Notes: a model not told the origin generated them from the letters alone. Positions 8,518 through 18,837 are shown, counted from the stretch's first letter. The stretch: DNA of 64,000 bases from Noviherbaspirillum pedocola (GCF_016632335.1 NZ_JAEPBG010000005.1:186001-250000); one strand, 5' to 3'. Translations and numbers: made by a program.

Positions 8518-11162
8518 AAGCGAAGCTGGGAAGAATCGGCGCGATCGGCACCGGCCTGGATATCTTCCGGGCCGCCTCGCTGTTCCTGTATGTATCGCTG
8601 CTGTTTCAGATCGCCGTCGTCGTGCTCATCGGCGGCCACCCTCCCGGGCGCCCGGTGTGGATCGCGTTGTGCGTACTGGCGCCGCTGACCGTCTCTGCGC
8701 TGATGCGCTATCTGCGGCCGAAGCTGCTGCTGATGAGCCCGCGCCATATCCTGCTCGAACTGCTGGCCACCTGCGGCGCGCTCGGGCTGCTGTCGCTGCA
8801 GTCCGAGGTGCCGCTGCAGGACCTGCCGTGGTGGATCGCGCTGGCCGGCGTGTTTCCGCTGGTGCTGGAAGCACGGCTGTCGATGGTGTCGGTGCTCGTG
8901 CTGGCCTCGGTCGGATCGCTGGCCAGCGCGACGAATCCTGTGCAGCCCGAGCTTTGGCTGCCCGGCTTTTTCGTGACGGTCTTCGTCGGCCTGCTGTCGG
9001 TCTGGCTATCGAATGCGCTGGCGACGAATGTCGCGCATCTGGAGCAGGCGCTCTTGAACGAGCGCCGCTTCAATGTGATCGCGCGCGCGGCGCGTCATGT
9101 GTTTCTGATCACCAGCAAGCGATTCGAAGTGCAGTTCGCCAACCCGGTCATTGCCGATGTGCTCGGCTACACGCCGCGCGAGATGGAACAGGGCCGCATG
9201 CCGGAAATCCATCCCGAAGACCTGGCCGAACGCAATCGCAAGCTGCGCCTGTTGCGCCGCGGTCGCATCAACAGCGCGCGCATGATGCTGCGCGTCAGGC
9301 ACAAAGATGGCCATTGGGTGTGGATGGAAGTACGCGGCTACAACATGCTGCAGGATCCGGCCATCAACGGCATGGTGTTTTCGATGGAGGATGTGTCAGC
9401 CCGCATCGAAGCCGAGCACAAGCTGCAGCAGGAGCATGAGCTGCTGCGCGCGGTGCTCGATTTGAACCCGGCGATGATTTATGCGAAGGACCGCGACGGC
9501 CGCTTCACGATCAGCAATGCCAGTTTCCAGAAGGGAGTCGGCAACCTTTCCGATGCGCAGTTGAAGGGCAGGACGGTCAAGGATGTGTTCGAAGCGCAAA
9601 AGCGCAAAGGGCGCGACCTCGGCCCGCTCGAGATGGCGCAACGCTTCCATAATCAGGACATGCAGGTGATTCGCACCGGCGTGCCGATCGAAAACCTCGA
9701 AGTGCGCGACGCGGCCGACGGCGCAGCCGAACGCTGGTATCGCACTTTCAAGTACCCGCTGCGCGATGCCACCGGCGCGACTTCGGGCATGCTCGGCATC
9801 ACCCGCGATGTCACCGAAAGCAAGGAGTACGAGATGCGCCTGGAGCATCTCGCACTGCACGACCCGCTCACCGGCCTGCCAAACCGGCGCTATCTGCTCA
9901 AGCTGATCGCCGACCATATCGCCGCCGGCGAGCCCGACGAGAAGCTCACGGTGCTGTACTGCGACCTCGATTCCTTCAAGAACGTCAACGATATCCACGG
10001 CCATGATGTCGGCGACCGCTGCCTGCTCGAAATCACGCGGCGTGTTGCCGAACTGTTCCCGCCGCCGGACGTGGTCTCGCGCTTCGGCAGCGATGAATTC
10101 GCCATCCTGGTGTACGCGCCGCTGGAAGAGGCGCGCCGGCGCGCCGATGATCTGCTGCAACGCATCGAGCAGCCAATCGTGGTCGAGGATATCGAGGTCA
10201 GGATTCACGCCAGCATCGGCATTGCCGGACTGCTGCCCGAGCAACGCAGCCCGTCCGAACTGATCCGCGATGCCGACGCAGCGATGTATCAGGCCAAGGA
10301 TCGGGGCCGCAACCGTATCGAAGTCTTCGACGCGGCGCTGCAGCGCTCGGCCACGCGGCGCGCGCAAATGGACGTGGCGCTGCGCTTTGCGCTTGAACGG
10401 CATGAACTGGCGCTGGTGTATCAGCCTCAGGTCTCGCTTGCCGACGGCACGCTGACCGGCTTTGAATTACTGATGCGCTGGAACAGCCCGCAGTACGGGC
10501 AGATTTCGCCCGATGACTTCATACCCATCGCCGAGAACTCGGGCATGGTGGTGCCGATCGGCATGTGGGCGCTGGAACAGGCCTGCATGCAGCTCAAGGC
10601 CTGGCACCAGGCTTATCCGCGCGAGACGCCGCTGCACCTCGGCGTGAACGTGTCGATGCGCCAGTTAATGCACGCTTCCTTCCTGCAGGAGGTGGCGCAG
10701 ATTCTGCAGCGCACCGGAGTTGATCCCGCTTGCATCGAGCTCGAGCTGACCGAGACCTCGGCCATGGCCAACCCGACGCAGACCATCGAAAACCTGGCCA
10801 TGCTCAAGAGCCTGGGCTTGCGGCTGGCGCTCGACGATTTTGGCACCGGCTATTCCTCACTGGCCTATCTGCAGCGCCTGCCCATCGATGTGCTGAAAAT
10901 AGACCGCGCCTTCGTGCGCGGCCTGGGACGCGATCGCAACGATGTCGAGATCGTGCAGCTTATCCTGACACTGGCGCGCATGCTCGGTCTGGACACGGTT
11001 GCTGAAGGCATCGAGTCGCGCCAGCAAATGCTGGCCTTGCGCAATCTCGGCTGCCGCCTCGGCCAGGGCTTTTACTTCTCCACCGCGCTGTCTGCTGCCG
11101 ATGCCGAGGCATTGCTGCGCGAAAACAGCCGCTACCGGGTCTTGCTGGCCGAGATGGCTTGA
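8514..11162 (+). CDS. Membrane PAS-PAS-GGDEF-EAL cyclic-di-GMP enzyme
   Basis: An 882-residue composite c-di-GMP protein. Residues 15-175 hold several hydrophobic helices (membrane sensor part), followed by two PAS domains (about 185-300 and 305-437), a GGDEF domain (about 440-600) and an EAL domain (about 620-875). The EAL domain keeps its key elements: [35 protein letters not shown] and VAEGIES, so phosphodiesterase activity is likely. The cyclase signature reads RFGSDEF, with Ser in place of the second Gly, which may weaken or abolish cyclase activity and leave a regulatory GTP-binding domain. Its start overlaps the purT stop (ATGA), an unusual partner for a signalling gene. Confidence 0.93.
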   Translation: MKAKLGRIGAIGTGLDIFRAASLFLYVSLLFQIAVVVLIGGHPPGRPVWIALCVLAPLTVSALMRYLRPKLLLMSPRHILLELLATCGALGLLSLQSEVPLQDLPWWIALAGVFPLVLEARLSMVSVLVLASVGSLASATNPVQPELWLPGFFVTVFVGLLSVWLSNALATNVAHLEQALLNERRFNVIARAARHVFLITSKRFEVQFANPVIADVLGYTPREMEQGRMPEIHPEDLAERNRKLRLLRRGRINSARMMLRVRHKDGHWVWMEVRGYNMLQDPAINGMVFSMEDVSARIEAEHKLQQEHELLRAVLDLNPAMIYAKDRDGRFTISNASFQKGVGNLSDAQLKGRTVKDVFEAQKRKGRDLGPLEMAQRFHNQDMQVIRTGVPIENLEVRDAADGAAERWYRTFKYPLRDATGATSGMLGITRDVTESKEYEMRLEHLALHDPLTGLPNRRYLLKLIADHIAAGEPDEKLTVLYCDLDSFKNVNDIHGHDVGDRCLLEITRRVAELFPPPDVVSRFGSDEFAILVYAPLEEARRRADDLLQRIEQPIVVEDIEVRIHASIGIAGLLPEQRSPSELIRDADAAMYQAKDRGRNRIEVFDAALQRSATRRAQMDVALRFALERHELALVYQPQVSLADGTLTGFELLMRWNSPQYGQISPDDFIPIAENSGMVVPIGMWALEQACMQLKAWHQAYPRETPLHLGVNVSMRQLMHASFLQEVAQILQRTGVDPACIELELTETSAMANPTQTIENLAMLKSLGLRLALDDFGTGYSSLAYLQRLPIDVLKIDRAFVRGLGRDRNDVEIVQLILTLARMLGLDTVAEGIESRQQMLALRNLGCRLGQGFYFSTALSAADAEALLRENSRYRVLLAEMA

Positions 11163-11309
11163 ACCACAGCTTGCGACACTAGCCCGTATTCGCAAGCGTG
11201 GCTCAAGGCTGCCACGCCGAACCCGTCAGTACAGCGCTTCTCCTTCGTTTTGCGCAATTTCAAGAAGCCCGCGAATCGTGCGGCGCTCGAATTCACTGCT
11301 CCAAGCTCA

Positions 11310-11337
11310 GGAACCCTGATCGAAGTCGGGTTACATA
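11310..11337 (+). promoter_or_regulatory. Hrp-box-like promoter element (candidate)
   Basis: GGAACC at 11310-11315, then exactly 15 bases, then TTACATA, which keeps the A, C and final A of the HrpL-type consensus GGAACC-N15/16-CCACNNA but has TT for CC. It lies 69 bases upstream of the first low-complexity gene. HrpL is the ECF sigma factor of group I type III secretion loci, which are known from some Herbaspirillum. The match is partial and could be chance. Confidence 0.3.
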
Positions 11338-11405
11338 GCCCCCGGTTTGTCACATCCACATGCGTTTAACTTTTGATCATTTCCTCACAGTAAAGGACAC
11401 CAAAA

Positions 11406-12887
11406 ATGGCAAGCAGCTTCACTTCTGCCACCCAGACTCCGTCGGGTTCGAGGGTAATGCTTTCCACGCAACTTACCGGCGCACCACCGCCTCAAGGTGG
11501 CGTCGTACCGAAGGCCGGCCCAATCGATCAGCAGGCATTGCCCTCCTCCTCGGGCCAGGGCCAGGTGCCTACCCTGAAAACGCCCGAGGCCAGACCGGGC
11601 ATGGTCGCACCGGCCTCGCCACGCAGCAATAACCATGGGCCCCAGCCTTCCTCGTCGGAAGCCACTTCCGGAAATGAATCCCCGCGCTGGAATACCGCCA
11701 CCACACCCAGAGGATCGGCGACAGGAAAGGTCACATTGGCAAGTCGCCGCAACAGCGCCTCCGAGGGCATGAGCCCGCAGGGAGGCGCAGACGCGCAGGT
11801 TGGGCGACACGATGCGCCTGGCAATGACGATGCTGAAAAATCCGGCGCATGCGGTTCATCCTTGGCAACGAGTACAACGCAGTCTCCCTCCTCCCCGCCC
11901 CCCGCTTACGCTGAGCTTTTTTGCGACGAAGAAAGTTCAGTGTCAGAGAGCGTCGACGCCGATGGGGAAAGCCGAGGCATGAAGCGCACGCCCGGTGGCA
12001 AAAATGGCCCGGATCTCGAAGAGAAGCCAGCCAAGGCGGCGCGCAAGACCGATACGCTGTCTCCGGGGCAAGCATCGAAAAATGCCGGCATGGAAAAGCA
12101 GGAGCCGCAGGGCACTTGGAAAACGCATCGTCCTTCCCGCCAGAGTGGGCACTCGCCCCGTTTCGAGCATCACAGGTCACAATCTTCGTCGTCCAGGGTT
12201 CCTCTGCTGAACCTTGAGAAAGCGCAGCTTTCCTCCGCAAGCCCTTCCAATACAAGCGCTTCGAGCACTTCAAGCACTTCAAGCACTTCAAGCACTTCAA
12301 GCACTTCAAGCACTTCGGGCATGCCAAGCGCTTCGACACCCATCGTCGGCACCACGGCCGCGTTGTCGTCGACTGCATCGTCGACCGCGCATACGCATGA
12401 ACGGTCGCCGCGCATGCCAGCAGCGCCGGGTTCGGACGCCGATGATGCGCCCACCTCCAGTCGTCGCAGCGGCTCTGTGCTGCTTGGACTTTCGCAGCCT
12501 CGCGGAGGACGCCCGCAAAGCCCTCGAAAATTCAGGGTCAGTGTGACAACCGTCAGCAGTAACGCGTCCGGCCCCGTGAATGCCACCGATCCGACGCCGG
12601 GCAAGGGGCGCAGCTCATCCGCCAGCAGTCAGCCTCAGGACGCAGGACATGTGCGCAGGACGCGTGCCGACGAACTGGGAATTGATATCCGCAACGTGCC
12701 GGATCGATATACCCAGCCCGTGGCCTTGACGGCGTCATCCGGCAGCGGTTCTTCGGTGCCGAGTGGTGAAGCCTCTGCTTACTCGGCGACAGCGGAAATC
12801 GACAGGCTGCTGGCGGAGGCGGAGGCAGTCCGGCAGCGTTCGTTCGGAAGCAGACCGCGCACGGAAAAGGAAAAAGGCCAGCGCTAA
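11406..12887 (+). CDS. Low-complexity Ser/Pro-rich protein, function unknown (effector-like)
   Basis: A 493-residue hydrophilic protein that I do not recognise. It has no signal peptide or membrane segment. The N-terminus MASSFTSATQTPSGSRVML is Ser/Thr-rich and lacks acidic residues for about the first 40 positions, as type III secretion signals often do. SP(R/Q) motifs recur (ASPRSN, MSPQGG, QSPRKF), a basic stretch EEKPAKAARK lies near the middle, and a Ser-Thr repeat occupies about residues 283-304. The ATG follows AAAGGA at good spacing. A second protein of the same style follows on the same strand. A secreted or host-directed protein is possible, but this rests on composition only. Confidence 0.6.
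   Translation: MASSFTSATQTPSGSRVMLSTQLTGAPPPQGGVVPKAGPIDQQALPSSSGQGQVPTLKTPEARPGMVAPASPRSNNHGPQPSSSEATSGNESPRWNTATTPRGSATGKVTLASRRNSASEGMSPQGGADAQVGRHDAPGNDDAEKSGACGSSLATSTTQSPSSPPPAYAELFCDEESSVSESVDADGESRGMKRTPGGKNGPDLEEKPAKAARKTDTLSPGQASKNAGMEKQEPQGTWKTHRPSRQSGHSPRFEHHRSQSSSSRVPLLNLEKAQLSSASPSNTSASSTSSTSSTSSTSSTSSTSGMPSASTPIVGTTAALSSTASSTAHTHERSPRMPAAPGSDADDAPTSSRRSGSVLLGLSQPRGGRPQSPRKFRVSVTTVSSNASGPVNATDPTPGKGRSSSASSQPQDAGHVRRTRADELGIDIRNVPDRYTQPVALTASSGSGSSVPSGEASAYSATAEIDRLLAEAEAVRQRSFGSRPRTEKEKGQR
12255..12317 (+). repeat. 9-bp tandem repeat inside the low-complexity gene (7 units)
   Basis: Seven consecutive 9-base units: five exact AGCACTTCA copies (12264-12308), flanked by AGCGCTTCG and AGCACTTCG variants. 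Because the unit is three codons (Ser-Thr-Ser), changes in copy number would lengthen or shorten the protein without a frameshift. Another AGCGCTTCG occurs at 12327-12335. Confidence 0.95.
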
Positions 12888-13190
12888 ATCGTGACCAGGC
12901 AAGCTCCAGTACTGGCTGCATCAACTGCCACCAGCCTGGCGTGGCAAGCCGGCCAAGCGGTAGAGCCTGCACGATCGCCGCCAGCTCATGATGCCCCCGA
13001 AGCCGCAGGGCATGGTTTGCAGGGCGCTGCGATGTATTTCTGCGCCGTCTGCCCGCAGAAGGCTCGCGGCCCCTTGCCGACTTCCATTAACGACCTCATG
13101 GCAAGCCGTCCGGCAGCGGCGGAATGGCATTGCCACATCCCTCTTGACGGGCATGCCGCTCACGGCATGCCACAACCAGGCGCAACAACC

Positions 13191-14675
13191 ATGAATTCGT
13201 CAGAAACGCCTCCTGTATCGTCCTCGTTCAAACAAGTGACTTCAAACGCCGTGTCCACATCGGCATCAGCCTCGCCATCGCCGTATCCACCTCCGACATT
13301 GCGATCCGGTCCGACGGCAACGACGGGTTTCATGCCCTCGTCCATGGAAAAGGATGCGCCGGATTCGCCGTATGCAAACCCGCAAGAGAGGCGCGCTGAA
13401 TATGCCAAGCGCGAAACCGAGCAGAAGTTCTCTTTCATCTTCTGGTCACCCGATGAAAGCTTCAGTGACCCGGATGCCAAGTCAGAGCAGCCGAGGCCAG
13501 GCTTGTCCGCAACGGTGGCATCGATGGACAACCCCGAATTTGTCAGCGCCGCCTGCGAAAGCTTGCTCGTGCTGGACAAAGCCCTGGCGCGCCTTGCCGC
13601 TTCCGGGCAAACCGACGCGCAGGCTGCGGGCCAGGATAAGGACAAGCGGCAGGCGCTCATTGCAGCCTGTCTGCAGACGATTCAGCAGCACCTGTCGGCA
13701 CTGCTCGCGCGGAATGACGCTGCGCCAAGCGCTTCGGCGACCGCGACAGCTTGCGTCGGCGCTGCGGGCACAAGCACCGCAATCGGTTCATCAGCCGCAT
13801 TCTTTACGACGACAGGCAGCCATACGCTCACGCTGCCATCTACGCCCCCTGCTTCGCCAAGGAATGCGACCGCTCGGACGCCCGGTTCATCCGGCCCGGA
13901 GCAGATTTTCTTGTCGAAGGTAAGGAGCGAGGTCGCGACCATCATCACCGAGCAGTTCGGTCCATTGCTGAAGGAGTTGAAAGGCATGTTGGATAAGCCG
14001 AAACACCGTACCAATTACGGCGAGTCCTCGTGCACAAAGGCGCTCGCTTCCTTTGCGCGCATTTCCGAGCAACTGATGCAGGCTTCGCGTTGTGCCAACG
14101 CTGGCGATGGAATCGGATGCCAATCGGCGCTACGGCGAGCCGCAAGTGCGCTTGCGGAATTTCGCGCCCAGCACCTGTCGCGGATCGTCCGACTTTTCCC
14201 CGGCGCCGACAGTCCAATCCCTTGCCGAATCGAACGCGCATTCAAGGAAAAGCTGCGCGACTTGGCATCCCGAATCGACGCGCTGGTCGATGATCCTGGC
14301 GCAGCCAGCCCCCACACTGGCCGCGAGCGCGCCACCTCCAGTCCGATGTCGCCGCAAAGACCGAAATCCGAGATCGCCGCGCCGCTGGGCTCGCCGCACG
14401 AATCGGAACCTACGCTTGCGGCCAAGCGCATTCGTCACTTCTCGGCGAATGCGCGCACGCCGCGCAAGCTCGCACGCGAGGCATCGCGCGGCAAACGCGG
14501 CAACGACACTCCAGCAAGCTCAACCCCCGTGCCACAATCGACCGCCGCGACGCGCAACGCAGACAGTGCTTCGGCAGCGGCGCCGTCGCCGGTCGCCAGC
14601 GCCGCATCGCCGCGCCAGCATGGCGTCGCGCCGCCAAGCCCGCGAGGCGCGCTGCGGGAAAAGGAGCATGGCTGA
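13191..14675 (+). CDS. Ser/Ala/Pro-rich protein with helical core, function unknown (effector-like)
   Basis: About 494 residues from the proposed ATG, not recognised. The start MNSSETPPVSSSF resembles the M-x-S-S opening of the preceding gene. Disordered Ser/Pro segments surround more ordered helical stretches (FVSAACESLLVLDKALARLA; SKVRSEVATIITEQFGPLL). The C-terminus is basic with AAKRIRHFS and repeats SPR motifs. The frame is open back to a GTG at 12891, three bases after the previous stop. That 300-base extension has a different composition (more Cys, His and Trp) and no clear ribosome-binding site, so I prefer the later start, though its own Shine-Dalgarno is also weak. It is followed by a convergent gene with no clear terminator. 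Confidence 0.55.
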   Translation: MNSSETPPVSSSFKQVTSNAVSTSASASPSPYPPPTLRSGPTATTGFMPSSMEKDAPDSPYANPQERRAEYAKRETEQKFSFIFWSPDESFSDPDAKSEQPRPGLSATVASMDNPEFVSAACESLLVLDKALARLAASGQTDAQAAGQDKDKRQALIAACLQTIQQHLSALLARNDAAPSASATATACVGAAGTSTAIGSSAAFFTTTGSHTLTLPSTPPASPRNATARTPGSSGPEQIFLSKVRSEVATIITEQFGPLLKELKGMLDKPKHRTNYGESSCTKALASFARISEQLMQASRCANAGDGIGCQSALRRAASALAEFRAQHLSRIVRLFPGADSPIPCRIERAFKEKLRDLASRIDALVDDPGAASPHTGRERATSSPMSPQRPKSEIAAPLGSPHESEPTLAAKRIRHFSANARTPRKLAREASRGKRGNDTPASSTPVPQSTAATRNADSASAAAPSPVASAASPRQHGVAPPSPRGALREKEHG

Positions 14676-14721
14676 AGCATTCGGGCGCGGCGGCCCTGCA
14701 CGGCAGGCCGCGGCCAGGCGC

Positions 14722-17175
14722 TCAGGGCGCCAGTGTCAGCGTGCCCAGCCCGCCGCGTTCGACCTCGGCACGCACGGTGCGCATGGGCAGGTATTGCACA
14801 TCGACCCAGCGCTGACTCAGGTTGCGGTACAGCGGCGAAAACAGGTTGCCTGATTGCCCGGTCGAATGCATGAAGCGCGAATTCTCCAGGTTCGACAGGT
14901 CGTATAAAGCGCGCAGGCTCGGAGCATGGTGGTTGACGAAGGGCGCCGCGTCGTCGCGGAAATTGTTGCGACCGACATCGACGGTGTAGGTGTCGCCCGG
15001 CGACGGCACGGCGATATCGAAATACTTCGCCAGCGCCGGCACTTTGTCGAACGGCCGATGCTCCGACAGGGCAATATGTGCCTCGCCCCAGCGCCAGGCA
15101 TGCATGTCGGCGCCATAACGCTTTTGCATATCCGCCAGCGCAGCATCGAGCGATGCCGACAGCACCTCTGCGCAGCGCGGCAGATTGCCTTTCGGCGCCT
15201 GGGCGCCGGAACACCACAGATTGCCCGCATCCATGGTCTTCATCGCGTCGACCATCGGCTGGTGCACATTGCGGTGGTCCCAGAAATCCTTCATCAATGC
15301 GTCGCCCAGCGGCCGCGCAAACAAGGCGCGTGACAGCTCACGGGTCCAGGCGTTGTAGATCAGAGGCTCGAAACGGTCGGCCGCCATCTCGCCATGCCAC
15401 TTCGACAGCGCCGCAAGCGCATCGCGCGCGGCATCCGAGCGCGGCTGGGTCTTCAGCAGGAAGGGCAGCAATTGCGTCGCCGCCAGCGACAGCGTGTCCT
15501 TCTGGATCGCGGCAAAGCTGTCGAGGTCATGCTGCGGCTTTGCATCAAGCAGGTCGGTGATGCGGGTGGCGCGGTAAGGCAGCGTCCATTCGCTGGTCAG
15601 GAAATGCGGATAGGCCGGGCCGACGATCTTCTGGTTGGCAGTCACCACCTGCTGCGACTTCGGATTGAACTCACGCGGCAGTTCATCGAAGGGGATGAAG
15701 CCCTGCCAGTCGTAGCGCTCGTCCCAGCCGGGCGCCGGCGCGAGGCCCTTCAGATCATTGTCGGCGCGGCGCACCGGCACCTTGCCGGGCGCGATGAAAC
15801 CGATGTTGCCGTCCACGTCCGCATACACCATGTTCTGTTCCGGCGCGCCGAAGTCGCGCAGCGCGCCGACGAACTCATCCCAGTTATGGGCGCGGTCCAG
15901 CCGCAGCCCGGCCTGGAAGCTCATGTCGTCCGGGCGCAGCGCGGTCCAGGAGAAGGCGATCACGTTGCGGCGCGCGTCGACAGGCGCGCGATCCACCAGC
16001 GGCAGCGCGCCGGAAATGATCGGGCCATGGCGCGATTCGCGCACCGTCATCTGCACGTCCGGCTGGCCCTTGACGCGGATGGTTTCATTGCGAGTGTTGA
16101 AATTGGCCCAGCCTTCCGGAGTGCGGTAGCGCGCCGGATTGTCTTCGTCGACCGCTTCGATGAACAAGTCCTGCACATCCGGCGCGGTATTGGTAAAGCC
16201 CCAGGCGATGCGGTCATTGTGGCCGAGCACCACCAGCGGCAGGCCGGGCAGCGTCGCGCCGATCACGTTCAGGCCCGGCGCCGATAGATGTGCGAAGTAC
16301 CACAGGGCCGGCGCTGACAGGCCGAGATGCGGATCGTTGGCCAGGAGTGGCTTACCGGTCTTGCTGCGCGCGCCGCCAACGACCCAGTTATTCGATCCCA
16401 TGCCTTCCACCAGCGACGGCGGCGCGATGCGCGAGACCTTTTCCAGTTGCTCGGTGGCGCCTGCCATTGAGCGATACAGCTCGGTGAGGTCGCGCGTCTT
16501 CAATGGCGCATCGCCCGGATACGGCGGCAGGAAGGCTTCGATGTGCTGCATGTCCATGCGCTGCGCCAGGCGCATGCGCAGCAATTCCTGAGTCCAGTTT
16601 GCCGACAGGTCCCAGGCCATCATCGTTTGCCAGGCGATTGAATCGGCCGGTTCCCAGCGCGCCGGCGCCGGCGCGCCCGTCAGCAGGAATTCCGGCGGCA
16701 GCGGGCCGCTGCGCTGCTCCAGGTAGCGGTTCACGCCATCGGCATAGGCTTCCAGCGCCGCGCGCGAATCCGGCGCAAGATGGCGCACGATCGCCGCGGC
16801 GTTGCGGCGCACGCCCAGCGTGCGCAGGAAACGGTCGGTGTCGAGCGCCTTCGGGCCCAGCACTTCGGACAGCGTGCCGGCCGCGATGCGCCGGTTCATT
16901 TCCATCTGCCACAGCCGGTCCTGCGCATGGACCACGCCCAGCGCAAAGTAAGCGTCATGCGCCGACTTCGCATAGATATGCGGCACGCCCTCGGCATCGC
17001 GCACGACATCGACCGGCTGCTCGAGGCCGGGTAATTGCATGCGGCCCGAGAGCTGCGGCTGCGTTGCGCCGCGATACCAGAAGAAAACGCCGACGAGCAG
17101 CAGCACGACGGCGAGAAGCAGGGAAAGGATGAATTTGAATAGCGGCTTCATTGATGCGGTAGTGGCCGTGGACAT
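14722..17175 (-). CDS. Penicillin acylase family protein (Ntn hydrolase)
   Basis: An 817-residue precursor of the penicillin-acylase/AHL-acylase family, which cleaves amide bonds of beta-lactams or acyl-homoserine lactones after autoproteolytic splitting into two chains. An N-terminal hydrophobic helix (about residues 13-33) exports or anchors it. The new N-terminal nucleophile should be Ser261 in GMGSNNWVVGG, followed by the family segment KPLLANDPHLGL. Length fits the family. Two starts are possible (ATG at 17175 or the internal Met at residue 9); neither has a strong ribosome-binding site. It may act in quorum quenching or cell-wall amide turnover, but the substrate is not determinable here. 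Confidence 0.9.
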   Translation of the reverse strand: MSTATTASMKPLFKFILSLLLAVVLLLVGVFFWYRGATQPQLSGRMQLPGLEQPVDVVRDAEGVPHIYAKSAHDAYFALGVVHAQDRLWQMEMNRRIAAGTLSEVLGPKALDTDRFLRTLGVRRNAAAIVRHLAPDSRAALEAYADGVNRYLEQRSGPLPPEFLLTGAPAPARWEPADSIAWQTMMAWDLSANWTQELLRMRLAQRMDMQHIEAFLPPYPGDAPLKTRDLTELYRSMAGATEQLEKVSRIAPPSLVEGMGSNNWVVGGARSKTGKPLLANDPHLGLSAPALWYFAHLSAPGLNVIGATLPGLPLVVLGHNDRIAWGFTNTAPDVQDLFIEAVDEDNPARYRTPEGWANFNTRNETIRVKGQPDVQMTVRESRHGPIISGALPLVDRAPVDARRNVIAFSWTALRPDDMSFQAGLRLDRAHNWDEFVGALRDFGAPEQNMVYADVDGNIGFIAPGKVPVRRADNDLKGLAPAPGWDERYDWQGFIPFDELPREFNPKSQQVVTANQKIVGPAYPHFLTSEWTLPYRATRITDLLDAKPQHDLDSFAAIQKDTLSLAATQLLPFLLKTQPRSDAARDALAALSKWHGEMAADRFEPLIYNAWTRELSRALFARPLGDALMKDFWDHRNVHQPMVDAMKTMDAGNLWCSGAQAPKGNLPRCAEVLSASLDAALADMQKRYGADMHAWRWGEAHIALSEHRPFDKVPALAKYFDIAVPSPGDTYTVDVGRNNFRDDAAPFVNHHAPSLRALYDLSNLENSRFMHSTGQSGNLFSPLYRNLSQRWVDVQYLPMRTVRAEVERGGLGTLTLAP

Positions 17176-17180
17176 GAAAC

Positions 17181-17219
17181 CGCCCCGGCATGCCGTTTCG
17201 AAATGGCATTACCGGGGCG
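17181..17219 (-). terminator. Probable terminator hairpin after ybiT
   Basis: An 8-bp perfect GC stem (17181-17188 with 17212-17219) enclosing a second 5-bp stem and a self-complementary TTTCGAAA loop. On the minus strand it is followed by GTTTC, so the T-run is short. It lies 17 bases after the ybiT stop and next to the acylase start. Confidence 0.6.
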
Positions 17220-17235
17220 TGCGAAAGGAGCGATA

Positions 17236-18837
17236 TTACTCGATGCCCTGGCTGGAGAGATAGTCCTCGTAAGAGCCCTGGAAGTCGATGACTTCGCCAT
17301 CCTTCACTTCGAGGATGCGCGTGGCCAGCGAAGACACGAACTCGCGGTCATGCGAAACGAAGATCAGCGTGCCCGCATACTTCTGCAAGGCGATGTTGAG
17401 CGCCTCGATCGATTCCATGTCCATGTGGTTGGTCGGCTCGTCCATCAGCAGCACATTGTGCCGGCCCAGCATCAGCTTGCCGTACATCATGCGACCCTTC
17501 TCGCCGCCGGACAGCACCCGCACCGGCTTCTTCACATCGTCGCCGGAGAACAGCAGCCGGCCGAGTATGGAGCGCACCGCCTGGTCGTCGTCGCCTTCAC
17601 CGGTGCACAGCTCCATCCATTCGGTAAGGGTGCGGTCGGTGTCGAACTGCTCGTTCAAGTCCTGCGCCATGTAGCCGACATTGGCATTCTCGGCCCACTT
17701 CACGTTGCCGCGATCCGCAGCCACGCCGCACACTTCCTCGCCGCCTATGCAGCGCAGCAGAGTCGTCTTACCCGCGCCGTTGGCGCCGATGATGGCGATC
17801 TTCTCGCCGGCTTCGACATTGACGCTGAAGTCCTTGAACAGCTGGCGGTCATAGGCCTTCGAGATGCCCTGCACTTCCACCGCGAGGCGATGCAGCTTCT
17901 TCTCGCCTTCGAAACGGATGAACGGATAGGCGCGGCTGGACGGCTTGATGTCCTCGACCTTGATCTTCTCGATCTGCTTGGCGCGCGACGTCGCCTGGCG
18001 CGCCTTCGACTTGTTGGCTGAGAAGCGGCGCACGAAGTCCTGCAGCTCGGCGACCTTTTCCTTGGCCTTGGTATTGGCGGCCAACTGCTGCGCGCGCGCC
18101 TGCGACGACGCCAGCATGTAGTCGTCGTAATTGCCCGGATAGATCTTCAGCGTGCCGTAATCCATGTCGGCCATGTGGGTGCAGACCTGGTTCAGGAAGT
18201 GACGATCGTGCGAGATGATGATCATCGTCGAGTTGCGCTGGTTCAGCACATCCTCGAGCCAGCGGATGGTGTTGATGTCGAGGTTGTTGGTCGGCTCATC
18301 GAGCAGCAGGATGTCCGGATTCGAGAACAGCGCCTGCGCCAGCAGCACGCGCAACTTCCAGCCCGGCGCGACATTGCTCATTGGTCCCTGGTGCTGCTCG
18401 ATCGGCACGCCTACGCCGAGCAGCAGTTCGCCGGCGCGCGCTTCGGCGGTGTAGCCGTCGTACTCGGCGAACTTCGCCTCCAGGTCGGCGGCGCGCATGT
18501 AATCGTCATCCGTGGCTTCCGCATTGGCGTAGATGGCGTCGCGCTCGGCCATCGCGGCCCACATCTCGGTGTGGCCCATCATGACCACGTCGAGCACGCG
18601 CATGTCCTCGAACGCGAACTGGTCCTGGCGCAGCTTGCCCAGGCGCTCGTTGGCGTCGAGCATCACATTGCCGGAGCTGGGCTCGAGGTCGCCGCCGAGG
18701 ATCTTCATGAAGGTCGACTTGCCACAACCGTTCGCGCCGATCAGGCCATAACGGTTGCCTTCGCCGAATTTGACGGAAACGTTTTCAAACAGCGGCTTGG
18801 GGCCGAACTGCATGGTGATATTCGCAGTGGACAGCAC
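17236..18837 (-). CDS. ybiT: ABC-F family ATPase YbiT
   Basis: A 533-residue soluble protein with two ABC ATPase domains and no membrane segments, closely resembling E. coli YbiT. ABC-F proteins bind the ribosomal E site and modulate translation. The N-terminal domain has Walker [10 protein letters not shown] and Walker [13 protein letters not shown]; the C-terminal domain has GANGAGKTT, signature LSGGEKGRM and [11 protein letters not shown]. The linker between them (about residues 240-310) is Lys/Arg-rich, as expected. The first-domain signature is the atypical [11 protein letters not shown], which is normal for YbiT. It is preceded by the toxin-antitoxin genes on the same strand, with a 150-base gap. 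Confidence 0.93.
   Translation of the reverse strand: MLSTANITMQFGPKPLFENVSVKFGEGNRYGLIGANGCGKSTFMKILGGDLEPSSGNVMLDANERLGKLRQDQFAFEDMRVLDVVMMGHTEMWAAMAERDAIYANAEATDDDYMRAADLEAKFAEYDGYTAEARAGELLLGVGVPIEQHQGPMSNVAPGWKLRVLLAQALFSNPDILLLDEPTNNLDINTIRWLEDVLNQRNSTMIIISHDRHFLNQVCTHMADMDYGTLKIYPGNYDDYMLASSQARAQQLAANTKAKEKVAELQDFVRRFSANKSKARQATSRAKQIEKIKVEDIKPSSRAYPFIRFEGEKKLHRLAVEVQGISKAYDRQLFKDFSVNVEAGEKIAIIGANGAGKTTLLRCIGGEEVCGVAADRGNVKWAENANVGYMAQDLNEQFDTDRTLTEWMELCTGEGDDDQAVRSILGRLLFSGDDVKKPVRVLSGGEKGRMMYGKLMLGRHNVLLMDEPTNHMDMESIEALNIALQKYAGTLIFVSHDREFVSSLATRILEVKDGEVIDFQGSYEDYLSSQGIE

Noticed and set aside
12255-12317. CRISPR-like array at the 9-bp repeats
   Set aside because: Units are contiguous with no spacers and lie within a coding frame.
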